Source: Prochlorococcus sp. AG-363-P01 (GTDB lineage Bacteria > Cyanobacteriota > Cyanobacteriia > PCC-6307 > Cyanobiaceae). Taken from it: DNA of 59,286 bases. Numbering within the stretch: the stretch's first letter is position 1; each line of letters starts with the position of its first letter. The notes beneath the pieces are model-generated. The model searched no databases. It worked only from the letters and a program-made list of their open reading frames with translations, and was not told the DNA's origin. Location of the stretch: NCBI GenBank assembly GCA_003278225.1, contig QCGC01000007.1, positions 1 through 59,286 on the forward strand, read 5' to 3'. Below are positions 48,723 to 58,017 of this stretch, in pieces. The translations under genes were made by a program, and so were the position numbers.

Positions 48723-49442
48723 ATGCCCTACGAGAGAGTCCTCCTTAAACTCAGTGGTGAAGCACTGATGGGGAAAAAACCCTACGGAATTGATCCAGCG
48801 ATTGTGCAATCTATTGCTGCTGATGTTTCGGATGTTGTGGCCAATGGTACTCAACTAGCAATTGTGGTTGGAGGTGGAAATATCTTTAGAGGTTTAAAAG
48901 GCTCTGCAGCAGGAATGGATCGAGCAACTGCAGATTATGTCGGGATGTTGGCCACAATTATGAATGCAATCACCTTACAAGATGGTTTAGAACAAGCAGG
49001 TGTTGCGACAAGAGTGCAAACTGCCATAGAAATGAAAGAACTAGCAGAGCCCCATATTCGTAGAAAAGCAATTCGCCATTTAGAGAAAGGAAGAGTAGTT
49101 GTATTTGGTGGTGGTTGCGGGACCCCCTTTTTTACTACTGATACAACTGCCGCTTTAAGAGCCGCAGAAATCAACGCAGATGTAGTTTTCAAAGCCACAA
49201 AGGTTGATGGTGTTTATGATTGCGATCCTGAAAGGTTCCCAAACGCAGTGCGATATAAAGATCTCACCTTCCAAGAAGTACTCAGTCGCGAAATTGCTGT
49301 TATGGACAGTACTGCTATTGCCCTTTGCAAAGATAACAATATTCCGATCGTAGTCTTTAACCTGTTCGAACCAGGCAACATCATCAAAGCTGTTGCTGGA
49401 GAGTCTGTCGGATCACGTATCAGCAATTCTAACCAAACATGA
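48723..49442 (+). CDS. pyrH: UMP kinase
   Basis: 239 aa, the usual length. It starts [20 protein letters not shown] and contains the GGGNIFRG loop ([14 protein letters not shown]), the hexamer-interface region [20 protein letters not shown] and the acceptor site [18 protein letters not shown]. It phosphorylates UMP to UDP and is the allosteric bacterial type. frr follows after 47 bp, the standard pyrH-frr order. Confidence 0.97.
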   Translation: MPYERVLLKLSGEALMGKKPYGIDPAIVQSIAADVSDVVANGTQLAIVVGGGNIFRGLKGSAAGMDRATADYVGMLATIMNAITLQDGLEQAGVATRVQTAIEMKELAEPHIRRKAIRHLEKGRVVVFGGGCGTPFFTTDTTAALRAAEINADVVFKATKVDGVYDCDPERFPNAVRYKDLTFQEVLSREIAVMDSTAIALCKDNNIPIVVFNLFEPGNIIKAVAGESVGSRISNSNQT

Positions 49443-49489
49443 TATTCATCCCCACTCAATTCCCTTATTCGTTGTCAACTTGTTAGCTC

Positions 49490-50038
49490 ATGTCCAACAA
49501 AGAAATCGAAGCAAGCATGCGCAAATCTGTAGAAGCAGCCAAGCGCAACTTCAATACTATTCGCACTGGTAGGGCGAACCCAACATTATTAGATCGAATC
49601 ACCGTTGATTACTACGGTGCTGAAACCCCCTTAAAATCTCTTGCCACGTTATCCACTCCCGATTCTCAAACCATCTCGATACAACCTTTTGACTTAAGTA
49701 CCTTAACTCTTATAGAAAAATCTATTGCTACTAGTGATCTTGGCTTTACACCTAATAACGATGGGAAAATAATTAGAATTAACGTCCCGCCATTAACAGA
49801 GGACAGACGTAAAGAATTCTGCAAAATAGCATCAAAATATGCGGAAGAAGGTAAAGTATCACTACGTAATATTAGACGTGAAGCGATAGAAAAAGTCAAA
49901 AAGCTAGAAAAAGCTGGTGAGCTTTCTGAGGATCAAAGTAGAGATCAACAAGAAAATATTCAAAAGCTTACTGATAAATTTATCGTTGAAATAGATAATC
50001 ATCTTAATGACAAAGAAGCAGACATTCTTAAAGTTTGA
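49490..50038 (+). CDS. frr: Ribosome recycling factor
   Basis: 182 aa. The two-domain RRF is shown by [20 protein letters not shown] at the start, the [20 protein letters not shown] domain II block and the C-terminal helix [20 protein letters not shown]. With EF-G it splits the post-termination ribosome. It overlaps the next gene by 4 bp (TTGA), which suggests coupled translation. Confidence 0.97.
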   Translation: MSNKEIEASMRKSVEAAKRNFNTIRTGRANPTLLDRITVDYYGAETPLKSLATLSTPDSQTISIQPFDLSTLTLIEKSIATSDLGFTPNNDGKIIRINVPPLTEDRRKEFCKIASKYAEEGKVSLRNIRREAIEKVKKLEKAGELSEDQSRDQQENIQKLTDKFIVEIDNHLNDKEADILKV

Positions 50039-51165
50039 TTAATCAGGATGTCCTAGTTATTGGGGCTGGTGCAGCCGGTTCTACAGCAGCATTTCATCTC
50101 GCCAAAGCCGGGCACAAAGTCACCTTACTCGAAAAGAATTCAAGCAACCTAATAAAACCATGTGGTGGTGGGATGGCAGCAGCCGTACAGAAATGGTTCC
50201 CTTTTGACCTTATGCCAATAGTTGATGAGGTAATAAAACAAGTTGATTTCAGTTGGTGTCTTACTGATCCAGTCATCGCAGAGCTGCCAGGCTCATCCCC
50301 GTTTTGGATAGTACAAAGAGAAAAGCTTGATCTTTTCATTACTAGTCAAGCCATTAATGCAGGCGCCAAACTCCTAAAGCCATTTAAAGTCACTCAGTTA
50401 GAAAGAAATGGACAATTTTGGAGAGTAACTAGTGAAGATGGACATCAACTTCAGGCAAAGGCTGTTGTAATAGCCGATGGATCAAAATCACCATGGCCTA
50501 AAGCTTTGGGCTTAGGTCCTGCAAAAGAACACTATGCCTTCACGACCTCAGTTCGACTAGAAGGGAGAGGCAATATGAAAAAAGGAATCTCAAGGTTTGA
50601 ATTTGGTCTTGTTAAACATGGATTCGCATGGGCATTCCCTCTTAATGATGGAGTAAATGTGGGAATAGGTAGTTTCATTGGCCAGCATGCAATAAATTCC
50701 AATTCAATCCTTGAGAAGATTCTTCCAAATCTTGGATTTTCTCCAAATGCGGGCAAGCGTCAAGATGCTCTCCTAAGGATTTGGAATGGACATAGTCCAC
50801 TCAATGGCAATGGAATTGTTTTAGTAGGAGATGCCGCCTCATTATGTGACCCATTCTTGGCAGAAGGTCTAAGACCCGCTCTAATGAGTGGATATGAAGC
50901 AGCACTAAGCCTAAACAATTGGTTAATAGGAGAAAGTGAGAATCTGAATGACTATACAAATTCAATACAATTCAAATGGGGAAACTCAATGGCATGGGGC
51001 AAAAAAATTGCACAAGTTTTTTACAGATTTCCTCAAGTGGGATATCAAATTGGGATCAAAAGACCAACCGCACCAAAACGCATAGCAGAAATACTTTCTG
51101 GGGAAATAGGATATGGAGATATTGCTAAGCGTGTAATAAAAAGACTTTTTCTTCAGCGCGCATAA
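50035..51165 (+). CDS. FAD-dependent oxidoreductase, geranylgeranyl reductase-like family
   Basis: 376 aa with a TTG start that overlaps frr. The dinucleotide loop is [20 protein letters not shown] with the acidic end [21 protein letters not shown] recalls the CGG motif of geranylgeranyl reductases, and the second FAD motif is [20 protein letters not shown]. It is about 70 residues shorter than ChlP, so it may act on another isoprenoid or lipid. No ATG start is available in this frame near the beginning. Confidence 0.85.
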   Translation: MINQDVLVIGAGAAGSTAAFHLAKAGHKVTLLEKNSSNLIKPCGGGMAAAVQKWFPFDLMPIVDEVIKQVDFSWCLTDPVIAELPGSSPFWIVQREKLDLFITSQAINAGAKLLKPFKVTQLERNGQFWRVTSEDGHQLQAKAVVIADGSKSPWPKALGLGPAKEHYAFTTSVRLEGRGNMKKGISRFEFGLVKHGFAWAFPLNDGVNVGIGSFIGQHAINSNSILEKILPNLGFSPNAGKRQDALLRIWNGHSPLNGNGIVLVGDAASLCDPFLAEGLRPALMSGYEAALSLNNWLIGESENLNDYTNSIQFKWGNSMAWGKKIAQVFYRFPQVGYQIGIKRPTAPKRIAEILSGEIGYGDIAKRVIKRLFLQRA

Positions 51166-51199
51166 CCTAGAACTAATAAATGTAATTAATTAAAGATTG

Positions 51200-51421
51200 G
51201 TGGAAAAGAAAAAAGCCTGGATTTGGTTCAAAGGAGGGCAAGAAGGAGGCTATTGGGTGGCTGGCTTTCTTGCTAGCAGTGACAAACAAGAAGGGATATT
51301 GATCGAGAAAGCTGATTTTGTAAAATGCCGAATCCCAGAATGGCGGGTGAGGTATTCTGAGCCAGAAGATGAGAAAAAAGGTCCTAAAATTCCTGATAAT
51401 CCAACTTGGAAATACAACTAG
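51200..51421 (+). CDS. Hypothetical protein, 73 aa
   Basis: A short soluble protein rich in aromatic and basic residues (KKAWIWFKGGQEGGYWVAGF ... CRIPEWRVRYSEPEDEKKG), with no signal or membrane span. The start is taken as GTG 51200; a TTG lies one codon earlier. It may form a small beta domain (FKGG-EGGYWVAGF looks like a strand-turn-strand). It follows the FAD reductase by 34 bp on the same strand. I do not recognise the family. Confidence 0.68.
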   Translation: MEKKKAWIWFKGGQEGGYWVAGFLASSDKQEGILIEKADFVKCRIPEWRVRYSEPEDEKKGPKIPDNPTWKYN

Positions 51422-51568
51422 CTAAAAAGCTATGAACAAACCTTTAAAAGTTATTTTTATTGACTATATTTTAATCTATAGATTATCTAATGATAATTCA
51501 TGTGTTAAACAACTTCTAGTTACAATATACATGAAATATTTTCTTAAAGCTCAACAATAGACTGTTAA

Positions 51569-52741
51569 TCATTGGGGACTCAATGCCAAAGCCGCTCCAA
51601 GTCCAGAAAACAAATCATCTTGAAGAAGTCGTCCATCATGATCATGGTCTAAGGCATCAAAAACCGCATCACTGCCCAACCATTCTTCACGAGTAATACA
51701 TCCATCACCATCAAGATCATTAAGCATAAAGATCTCATGGACGACATGACTGAAGGCTGATCCACCCTCAAGTACAGCTAAGCGATGTGCAAGTTGGGCC
51801 TCTAGTGTTTCAATTGCCTTACTAAATCCCCTGATCCCTTCATCAAGCTTTTCTCTAGCCATTCTATCGTCTGACATTAGAGAATCAAATTTATTTTTAT
51901 CAATCTGAATTTTTTCTATCTTTGAGGAAGGATTCAAATAATCTAATTTCTGCTTTAAAGGTATTTCAGTTTTTTTAAGTTGATCTAGAAGTTTTGGAGA
52001 AATCGTTAGCAAATCACATCCAGCAAGCTCAGTAATTTCATCTACATTTCGGAAACTAGCACCCATTACCTCGGTTTTATAACTATGGGTCTTAAAATAA
52101 TTAAAGATCTTAGTAACAGAAAGAACACCTGGATCTTCATTCCCTGGATATGAATCTTTTCCTGTATTGGCCTTATACCAATCAAGTATTCTTCCAACAA
52201 ATGGTGAAATAAGAGTTACACCAGCCTCAGCACAGGCAACAGCCTGAGCAAATCCAAATAATAAAGTAAGATTACAATGAATACCTTCTTCTTCAAGAAC
52301 TTCGGCAGCTTTAATCCCCTCCCAAGTTGAAGCTATTTTAATAAGTATCCGGTCCTTTGGAATTCCACTTTCACTATAAAGATTAATAATCTTTCTAGCT
52401 TTAGTGATTGTTCCTTCCATATCATAACTCAAACGAGCATCAACTTCAGTCGAAACTCGACCTGGAATTATCTTGAGAATTTCCTTACCAAAAATCACGC
52501 AAATCTCATCTAAAGCTTCTTCAACCACTTCCTCTACTGCAGCACCATGTCCAATCCTTTTCCTTGAGAACTGAAGAGCCTCATCTATCAAACTTTGATA
52601 CGTAGGGATTTGAGCAGCAGCAAGTATCAATGATGGATTAGTTGTTGCATCCCTGGGCTTAAAAGTTCGAATAGCATCCAATTCTCCAGTATCAGCAACA
52701 ACTACTGTCATTGAAGAAAGCTGTTCAAGAAGGTTGGCCAT
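51569..52741 (-). CDS. tal: Transaldolase with C-terminal EF-hand pair
   Basis: 390 aa. Residues about 1-320 are a TIM-barrel transaldolase, with the active-site Asp in [19 protein letters not shown] and the Schiff-base lysine in [19 protein letters not shown]. It swaps three-carbon units in the oxidative pentose phosphate pathway. The C-terminal 55 residues add two EF-hand loops, [15 protein letters not shown] and [15 protein letters not shown], which should bind Ca2+. Such fused transaldolases occur in cyanobacteria. ATG 52741 is preferred over a start six codons upstream (52759). Confidence 0.95.
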   Translation of the reverse strand: MANLLEQLSSMTVVVADTGELDAIRTFKPRDATTNPSLILAAAQIPTYQSLIDEALQFSRKRIGHGAAVEEVVEEALDEICVIFGKEILKIIPGRVSTEVDARLSYDMEGTITKARKIINLYSESGIPKDRILIKIASTWEGIKAAEVLEEEGIHCNLTLLFGFAQAVACAEAGVTLISPFVGRILDWYKANTGKDSYPGNEDPGVLSVTKIFNYFKTHSYKTEVMGASFRNVDEITELAGCDLLTISPKLLDQLKKTEIPLKQKLDYLNPSSKIEKIQIDKNKFDSLMSDDRMAREKLDEGIRGFSKAIETLEAQLAHRLAVLEGGSAFSHVVHEIFMLNDLDGDGCITREEWLGSDAVFDALDHDHDGRLLQDDLFSGLGAALALSPQ

Positions 52742-52863
52742 GGAATAGATATCTATCATTCGCTAGTAAGTTAGCCACCTTTTCAAGGATTACATCCATT
52801 ACCAGCAACTCAAAATCAAACAGTTGCATTAACCAAGGAATTTTGAACCAAAAATTTCTAATT

Positions 52864-54645
52864 TCAATTACCTGGAGGAATTTTTTCTAAAACCAGCAGT
52901 CCTTCTACAATTTCTTTTGCGGCAGGGGCCGCTACTGTTGAGCCAAAAGCACCAGCCCCCTTAGGCTCATCTACTACCACTAGAACGACATATCGAGGAT
53001 CATCTGCGGGCAAGTTTGCTACAAAGCTACAAACCTTGAGACCATTACCAAAAGCTCCATTAACCAACTTATCAGCAGTACCGGTCTTTCCACCTATTCG
53101 ATACCCATCGATTTTCTTAAAGCCAAAAACTGAGTTCGTATCTACTACTGACTCCATCCAACGACGAACCACTTTGGTCACTTCACTGCTTAACAAGGGA
53201 GAATTATTCTGAGGGGCTTTAAGAAAAGGTGATTCACTTCCTTGTAAACCTCGGGTTATATGTGGCCTTACTAAATAACCTCCATTAGCAATAAGTGCGT
53301 GTAACTGAGCCAATTTCAAAGGAGTCAATGAGAAGCCATGCCCATAAGAAGCTACAGCAGGCTCAATTGGTTGATTTACAAATTCTTTTTTTGGCTTTAA
53401 GGATCCTGCTACTGCTCCCGGTAAATCCGTCTGAGGCTCGGAATCAAGACCTAGAAGATGCAATAAATCCCAATAGCGCGAGGGATTTAAATTCTGCATT
53501 ATCTTAACCATAGCAACATTACTGGAGGCCTGAAGAACTTCAGCAAAGGTCATCACACCATTGGATCCAAAATCGTAATTCCGTAAAGACCATCCACCAA
53601 CATTTATCACTCCTGGATCATTAACAGTTCCATTAACTTGAATCACACCTTCTTGTAGAGCCAAAGCAAGATTAATCGGCTTAAAAGTAGACCCAGGTTC
53701 ATACAAATCCTGAACAGACCACTCCTTAAAAAGAGCAGAAGAATATTTCCAAAAGCGATTTGGGTCATAGGTAGGGACCGAAGCCAAGGCCAAAAGCTCC
53801 CCATTAGTGACGTCCATAACGATTGCTACTCCTTTGGTCGCACTCCATTTACTAACTGCATCTTTTAATGCCTTACTTGACAACTCCTGTAATCGTGAAT
53901 CAAGAGTTAATTGCAACTGGTCATTGTCTCTATAAAAAACACCAGGGGCCAAGTCATCTGGCAGTGGAGTTCCATCTCTCGCTAATCTGAATCTTCTTAC
54001 TGGCTCTTTACTTTTTAGAAGCACATTGTCCAAGCTTTGCTCCAAGCCTGCTTGAGGAACTCGATCATCATTTAAAAAGCCCACCACATTTGCGAAAAGC
54101 TCATTTTGAGGATAAACACGCTGCAAATAAGGCTCAAGTTCTATTCCACTAATTCCAAGTTTTCTTATTTCAGTGGCGATTTCAGGTTCCAACCCTCTTG
54201 CGAGTCTGACTCCTGATTCGTGATCTCCTATTAATCCAACTAATTCATGTACAGGCTTTGAAAGCAAGCCTGAGAGTTTTCTGGCGACTTCAATAGGCTT
54301 ACGAAGAGAGTCAGGGTGGTCTCCAGGAAAGTGAAAATTATTCGGATGTGCCCATAAACGAAAACGCTCCTCATCAAGAGCAACCAGTCTTCCATGCCTG
54401 TCAACAATCGAACGTCGAGCCGCAAGTGGTTCGACTCTTTGAGTTTGAAAAGCCCGTGCACGAGCTTGAAGCTTCGTAGTCTGAATCACCTGTAACCAGG
54501 CCATTCTAGATATAAGGCCTAAAAGACCTACAGTGAGAATAAGAAAAACTAATTTCAACCTATAAGAGGGAACAGACTCAGACGCTGTTAGACCCAAACG
54601 CTTATGCCTAGTTCTTCTGATCGGTCGCTTTCGAGAAGGCGGCAT
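52864..54645 (-). CDS. ftsI: Penicillin-binding protein 2/3 (FtsI-type transpeptidase)
   Basis: 593 aa, class B PBP. A basic N-terminus and one membrane span (about 30-50) lead to a dimerisation domain and the transpeptidase with S319-T-F-K322, the S374-S-N376 motif and K520-T-G522. It cross-links septal peptidoglycan during cell division. The upstream gene overlaps it by one base (TAATG) and encodes an FtsL-like bitopic protein, matching the ftsL-ftsI order of other bacteria. Whether it is FtsI (septal) or an elongation PBP2 is inferred from that context. Confidence 0.94.
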   Translation of the reverse strand: MPPSRKRPIRRTRHKRLGLTASESVPSYRLKLVFLILTVGLLGLISRMAWLQVIQTTKLQARARAFQTQRVEPLAARRSIVDRHGRLVALDEERFRLWAHPNNFHFPGDHPDSLRKPIEVARKLSGLLSKPVHELVGLIGDHESGVRLARGLEPEIATEIRKLGISGIELEPYLQRVYPQNELFANVVGFLNDDRVPQAGLEQSLDNVLLKSKEPVRRFRLARDGTPLPDDLAPGVFYRDNDQLQLTLDSRLQELSSKALKDAVSKWSATKGVAIVMDVTNGELLALASVPTYDPNRFWKYSSALFKEWSVQDLYEPGSTFKPINLALALQEGVIQVNGTVNDPGVINVGGWSLRNYDFGSNGVMTFAEVLQASSNVAMVKIMQNLNPSRYWDLLHLLGLDSEPQTDLPGAVAGSLKPKKEFVNQPIEPAVASYGHGFSLTPLKLAQLHALIANGGYLVRPHITRGLQGSESPFLKAPQNNSPLLSSEVTKVVRRWMESVVDTNSVFGFKKIDGYRIGGKTGTADKLVNGAFGNGLKVCSFVANLPADDPRYVVLVVVDEPKGAGAFGSTVAAPAAKEIVEGLLVLEKIPPGN

Positions 54646-55121
54646 TAGTAGCCGTAATTAACTGGAGAAGAGCCAAACCTTTCGAAAAGGCTACTATTAT
54701 CTTGCTCAATGTTCCTAGGCTTAGTTATAGTACCTGGATTGTCTAAATAATGTAATTGATCAGCATTTGTTCTCACCATAGACAAGGGGAGACTTGTTCT
54801 CTTAAGAACATGCTGCTCTAGCATTGCAGTAGACGATTTAAGCTTCTGGGTGAGATCACGAGTTGTTTCAAGTTGCTTATAAGCAATAATCCAAAGATGA
54901 CGAGAATGCAATGAAAGCCCAGACATAATCATAACTGCCACTAATACACCCCACAATGCTCCATCGGTGGCTCTATGTAATCCAGCTAAAACGGGAGATT
55001 GTCTGGCAACCTTTCTGGAAGAAAAAGAGCCATGAATCAAACGGAAGAGTCCTGACGAACGAGCTAGAGGAACAACAGGTTCTGAACCTCTACGACGCGA
55101 TTTCCCAACTGCGACCACCAA
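54645..55121 (-). CDS. Bitopic membrane protein upstream of ftsI, FtsL-like by topology
   Basis: 158 aa. It has a 53-residue basic cytoplasmic part, one membrane span (about 54-71, GALWGVLVAVMIMSGLSL), a predicted helical segment (about 76-110, WIIAYKQLETTRDLTQKLKS) that could be coiled coil, and a polar tail ending GSSPVNYGY. FtsL/FtsB-type divisome proteins have this layout, and it sits one base before ftsI as ftsL does elsewhere. No FtsL sequence signature is evident, so this is inference from topology and position. Confidence 0.75.
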   Translation of the reverse strand: MVVAVGKSRRRGSEPVVPLARSSGLFRLIHGSFSSRKVARQSPVLAGLHRATDGALWGVLVAVMIMSGLSLHSRHLWIIAYKQLETTRDLTQKLKSSTAMLEQHVLKRTSLPLSMVRTNADQLHYLDNPGTITKPRNIEQDNSSLFERFGSSPVNYGY

Positions 55122-55209
55122 ACAAATTAACCAATTTAATAATTAGTGAAGCACTCTAGACATCGTCATGCAAGGGTTAATAACTGTTGGGGTTCCAATC
55201 CTTCGACTA

Positions 55210-56565
55210 TCAACTTAGTAAAAGGAGGCTTCCAAAAGTAATTCCATTCCATAAAGAGTGCATAAGTACACAGGGGAAAAGGCGTCCAGAGCTAAGTCTT
55301 AAAAAGGCCAAGCCAAGTCCCAAAACAACTAATGGAGGGAACTCACCAACACTTAAATGAGCCAAAGCAAAAACAAGAGCGCTAACTATGACTCCCCAAC
55401 TACGTCCAAGTGCTTTGGCTAATACAGGGAGGAGAGTTCCACGAAAAACCAATTCTTCAAAAAGAGGAGCTAAAACAACTGTTGTAATCAATAGCAAAAT
55501 CAAAGGTAACGGCTCTTGACTGTGCAATACCAACTCAAGCAAAGGATTACTACCTCCTTGATCTCCAACCAGCAGGTTCATCAACCAACCAGTAAGCAAA
55601 ACCAGTGGCATTACCATTAACCAAGCAGCAAATGCTTTACTGAAAGCTTGACCAACAGGTCTCAAGCGCCACTGAAACCAACCACCATCAGGCAAAACAA
55701 TTTCTCTCAAACCATAGCGTTGTTGCCGAAGAATAAATAAAGGAGGAATAGTCATAGTGATATAGCCAATCAAAACAGTCAAAGACTCCTTAAGAGGGGA
55801 ACCAACGTTTTTAGTCAAAGTATCGCTAAGTGGAGCGAAAAAAGTTGGGAAAAGGACTTCTCCTAAGACAACAAAACCTCCTGCAACAAGTAACACCATA
55901 TCCAGCAGAGAAAGAGGCATTGCAACAATTACAGGCCACGAGCTATTGGCTTTTCTCAACAACAACCCAATCTGACGAATCAACAACCCAATTCCTAAAA
56001 GTACAGCCATTGCAGGAACACCTTGCGTCAGGCTTAATCTCAAAGCCATGGATTTAGAGGTGCGCGTGTCTATGCAAACTTGGTTATTCCCACCCAAAGC
56101 AAAACAAGAAAGCTGATATAACAATGGATCTTTTTTAATCTCTGCAAGAACCTGCAAATTAGGTTTGATAGTTGTGCTTTTGCTAGAAGCAGCAAGTAAA
56201 GCCTTTTGTATAGGCACCAATGCCGCATCCTTAAATTGGATCTCCAGAGCCAAGCTTCGCTTCTTTTCATCAGTTTCAAGTGAGGCAAAAACCAACCTTT
56301 CACGCTCACTCATTCGCTCTAAGGGAGTCTCACTTAAAAGGGTTTTCAGCTTTTCATTAGATATATCTCCTATTAAGAATGGCTTCAAAGAATTAGGAAT
56401 CGATGGAGCCGCTAACAAGGAAATTTCTTGTTGGCGCATTGAAAGCTGTGGGGCTACAGAAGGTCTGCTAAAGCTTTCTTGCAGTCCTTTTCCCCAAATA
56501 AAAGCCGCTAACAAAAGTGAGAGCCCTGCTAGTACAACTTTTCCTGCCGAGGTAGCTTTTCTCAT
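55210..56565 (-). CDS. CPBP-family intramembrane metalloprotease
   Basis: 451 aa. The CAAX-protease/bacteriocin-processing (CPBP) motifs are EELVFRGTLLPVLAKALG (EExxxR), ALVFALAHLSVGEF (FxxxH) and VLMHSLWNGITF (HxxxN), within about six C-terminal spans. The first 160 residues are a luminal or periplasmic-like soluble part after an N-terminal anchor (VVLAGLSLLLAAFIWGKGL). Such proteins cleave prenylated or membrane substrates, or act as ABC-system partners; the target is unknown. It is on the minus strand, divergent from the phosphatase gene (116-bp gap). Confidence 0.9.
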   Translation of the reverse strand: MRKATSAGKVVLAGLSLLLAAFIWGKGLQESFSRPSVAPQLSMRQQEISLLAAPSIPNSLKPFLIGDISNEKLKTLLSETPLERMSERERLVFASLETDEKKRSLALEIQFKDAALVPIQKALLAASSKSTTIKPNLQVLAEIKKDPLLYQLSCFALGGNNQVCIDTRTSKSMALRLSLTQGVPAMAVLLGIGLLIRQIGLLLRKANSSWPVIVAMPLSLLDMVLLVAGGFVVLGEVLFPTFFAPLSDTLTKNVGSPLKESLTVLIGYITMTIPPLFILRQQRYGLREIVLPDGGWFQWRLRPVGQAFSKAFAAWLMVMPLVLLTGWLMNLLVGDQGGSNPLLELVLHSQEPLPLILLLITTVVLAPLFEELVFRGTLLPVLAKALGRSWGVIVSALVFALAHLSVGEFPPLVVLGLGLAFLRLSSGRLFPCVLMHSLWNGITFGSLLLLS

Positions 56566-56681
56566 AAAAGGTTCGAACTCAGCAAAAACAAAAAACTTAA
56601 AAGGAATAGATTTCTCTAATCAAAGAAAGCCTAGGTCGACTAATTCCCAAATACGATGATTGATATCAAAACTCTTTGCCT

Positions 56682-58013
56682 GTGACTTTGCGTCTTCTTC
56701 TCGTTCGTCATGGTTTAAGCAGCTTCAATCTCGAAGGCCGAATCCAAGGTCGTAACGATCTTTCTACTCTCACAGATGAAGGCAGACAGCAATCTATTGA
56801 GACAGGAAAGTTCTTGTCTGAGCTGCCTATCGATGCCATCTATAGCTCTCCTCTTCAACGTGCAGCAAAAACAACAGAAAATCTGATTGAAGAATTAAGA
56901 TATAAACCAGAAACCATCTTTGATGAAGGCCTATTGGAAATAAACCTTGGTTCTTGGAGTGGGATGACTGTGAATGATGTAAAAGATAATTTTCCAGAAA
57001 TCTATCAATTATGGAAAACTAGACCTGAAGAAATAGTACTAGATGACAAAAATGGTCACAAATTTAAGCCGTTTATAGAGTTGGCAAGCCAAGTCAGAGA
57101 ATTCCTGATGAGACTTATTAAACTTCATCCATTGGATAAAGATAAAACGATACTGATCGTTGCACATAATGCAATACTTCGCTGTCTTATTCTTGAATTA
57201 TTAGGGCAGCAAAAACAAGGGTTCAGAAGACTACAGTTAGACAATACATCTATTTCAGTTATCAATTTAAAGCCGAGTCTTATAAGGCCTTATCAAGTTC
57301 AACTCGAATGTCTTAATAACACTACTCACCTTGGTTCCACTGTATCTAAAAAAAATCATGGCGCTCGACTACTTTTGGTTCGCCACGGTGAAACAAATTG
57401 GAATCGTGAGAGCCGCTTTCAAGGCCAAATTGATATTCCTCTCAACAACAATGGAAGAACACAAGCAAAAGCTGCAAAATCATTTCTTACTAATTTCAAA
57501 ATCAATAGAGCTTTTAGTAGTTCGATGTCTAGATCTAGGCAAACTGCAGAATCTATTCTTGAATGTCATCCTGATATAGACCTAGAGCTTAAGGAAGGGC
57601 TTATTGAAATAGGTCACGGGCTATGGGAAGGGAAATTAGAGTCAGAAATCAAAGCCGAATGGCCAGATCTTTTGAAAACTTGGCAAATTGAACCGGAAAA
57701 AGTTCAGATGCCAGAAGGAGAATCTATCTGTGAAGTATGGTCGCGTTCAATCAAATGTTGGGAAGAAATATGTTCAAACTTAAATCCAAAAGAAACGGCT
57801 CTTGTAGTTGCTCATGATGCAGTTAATAAAACTATCCTTTGTCACTTGTTAGGACTAAGTCCAGCAGATATCTGGATGGTCAAGCAAGGCAATGGTTGCG
57901 TTAACGTTATAGATATATCAACAGACTCTAATCAGCCGGATGTGTTGACATCTCTCAACCTGACATCTCATCAAGGCGGACTTCTTGATCGCACAGCAGA
58001 AGGTGCACTTTGA
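56682..58013 (+). CDS. Two-domain histidine phosphatase (phosphoglycerate mutase family)
   Basis: 443 aa made of two PGM-type domains in tandem, each with its own RHG motif: LLLVRHGLSSFNLEGRIQGR (about 5-24) and LLLVRHGETNWNRESRFQGQ (about 225-244), and each with a later histidine (LIVAHNAILRC and LVVAHDAVNKT). Both seem to keep catalytic residues. The start is GTG 56682, giving MTLRLLLVRHG; a TTG two codons upstream is open. Related cyanobacterial proteins include phosphoserine phosphatases and fructose or sugar phosphatases, so the substrate is uncertain. Confidence 0.92.
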   Translation: MTLRLLLVRHGLSSFNLEGRIQGRNDLSTLTDEGRQQSIETGKFLSELPIDAIYSSPLQRAAKTTENLIEELRYKPETIFDEGLLEINLGSWSGMTVNDVKDNFPEIYQLWKTRPEEIVLDDKNGHKFKPFIELASQVREFLMRLIKLHPLDKDKTILIVAHNAILRCLILELLGQQKQGFRRLQLDNTSISVINLKPSLIRPYQVQLECLNNTTHLGSTVSKKNHGARLLLVRHGETNWNRESRFQGQIDIPLNNNGRTQAKAAKSFLTNFKINRAFSSSMSRSRQTAESILECHPDIDLELKEGLIEIGHGLWEGKLESEIKAEWPDLLKTWQIEPEKVQMPEGESICEVWSRSIKCWEEICSNLNPKETALVVAHDAVNKTILCHLLGLSPADIWMVKQGNGCVNVIDISTDSNQPDVLTSLNLTSHQGGLLDRTAEGAL

Positions 58014-58017
58014 TTCC

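Noticed and set aside
56560-56590. tRNA-like GGTTCGAACTC sequence
   Set aside because: It is next to the CPBP protease start and no cloverleaf arms or acceptor stem could be formed around it.
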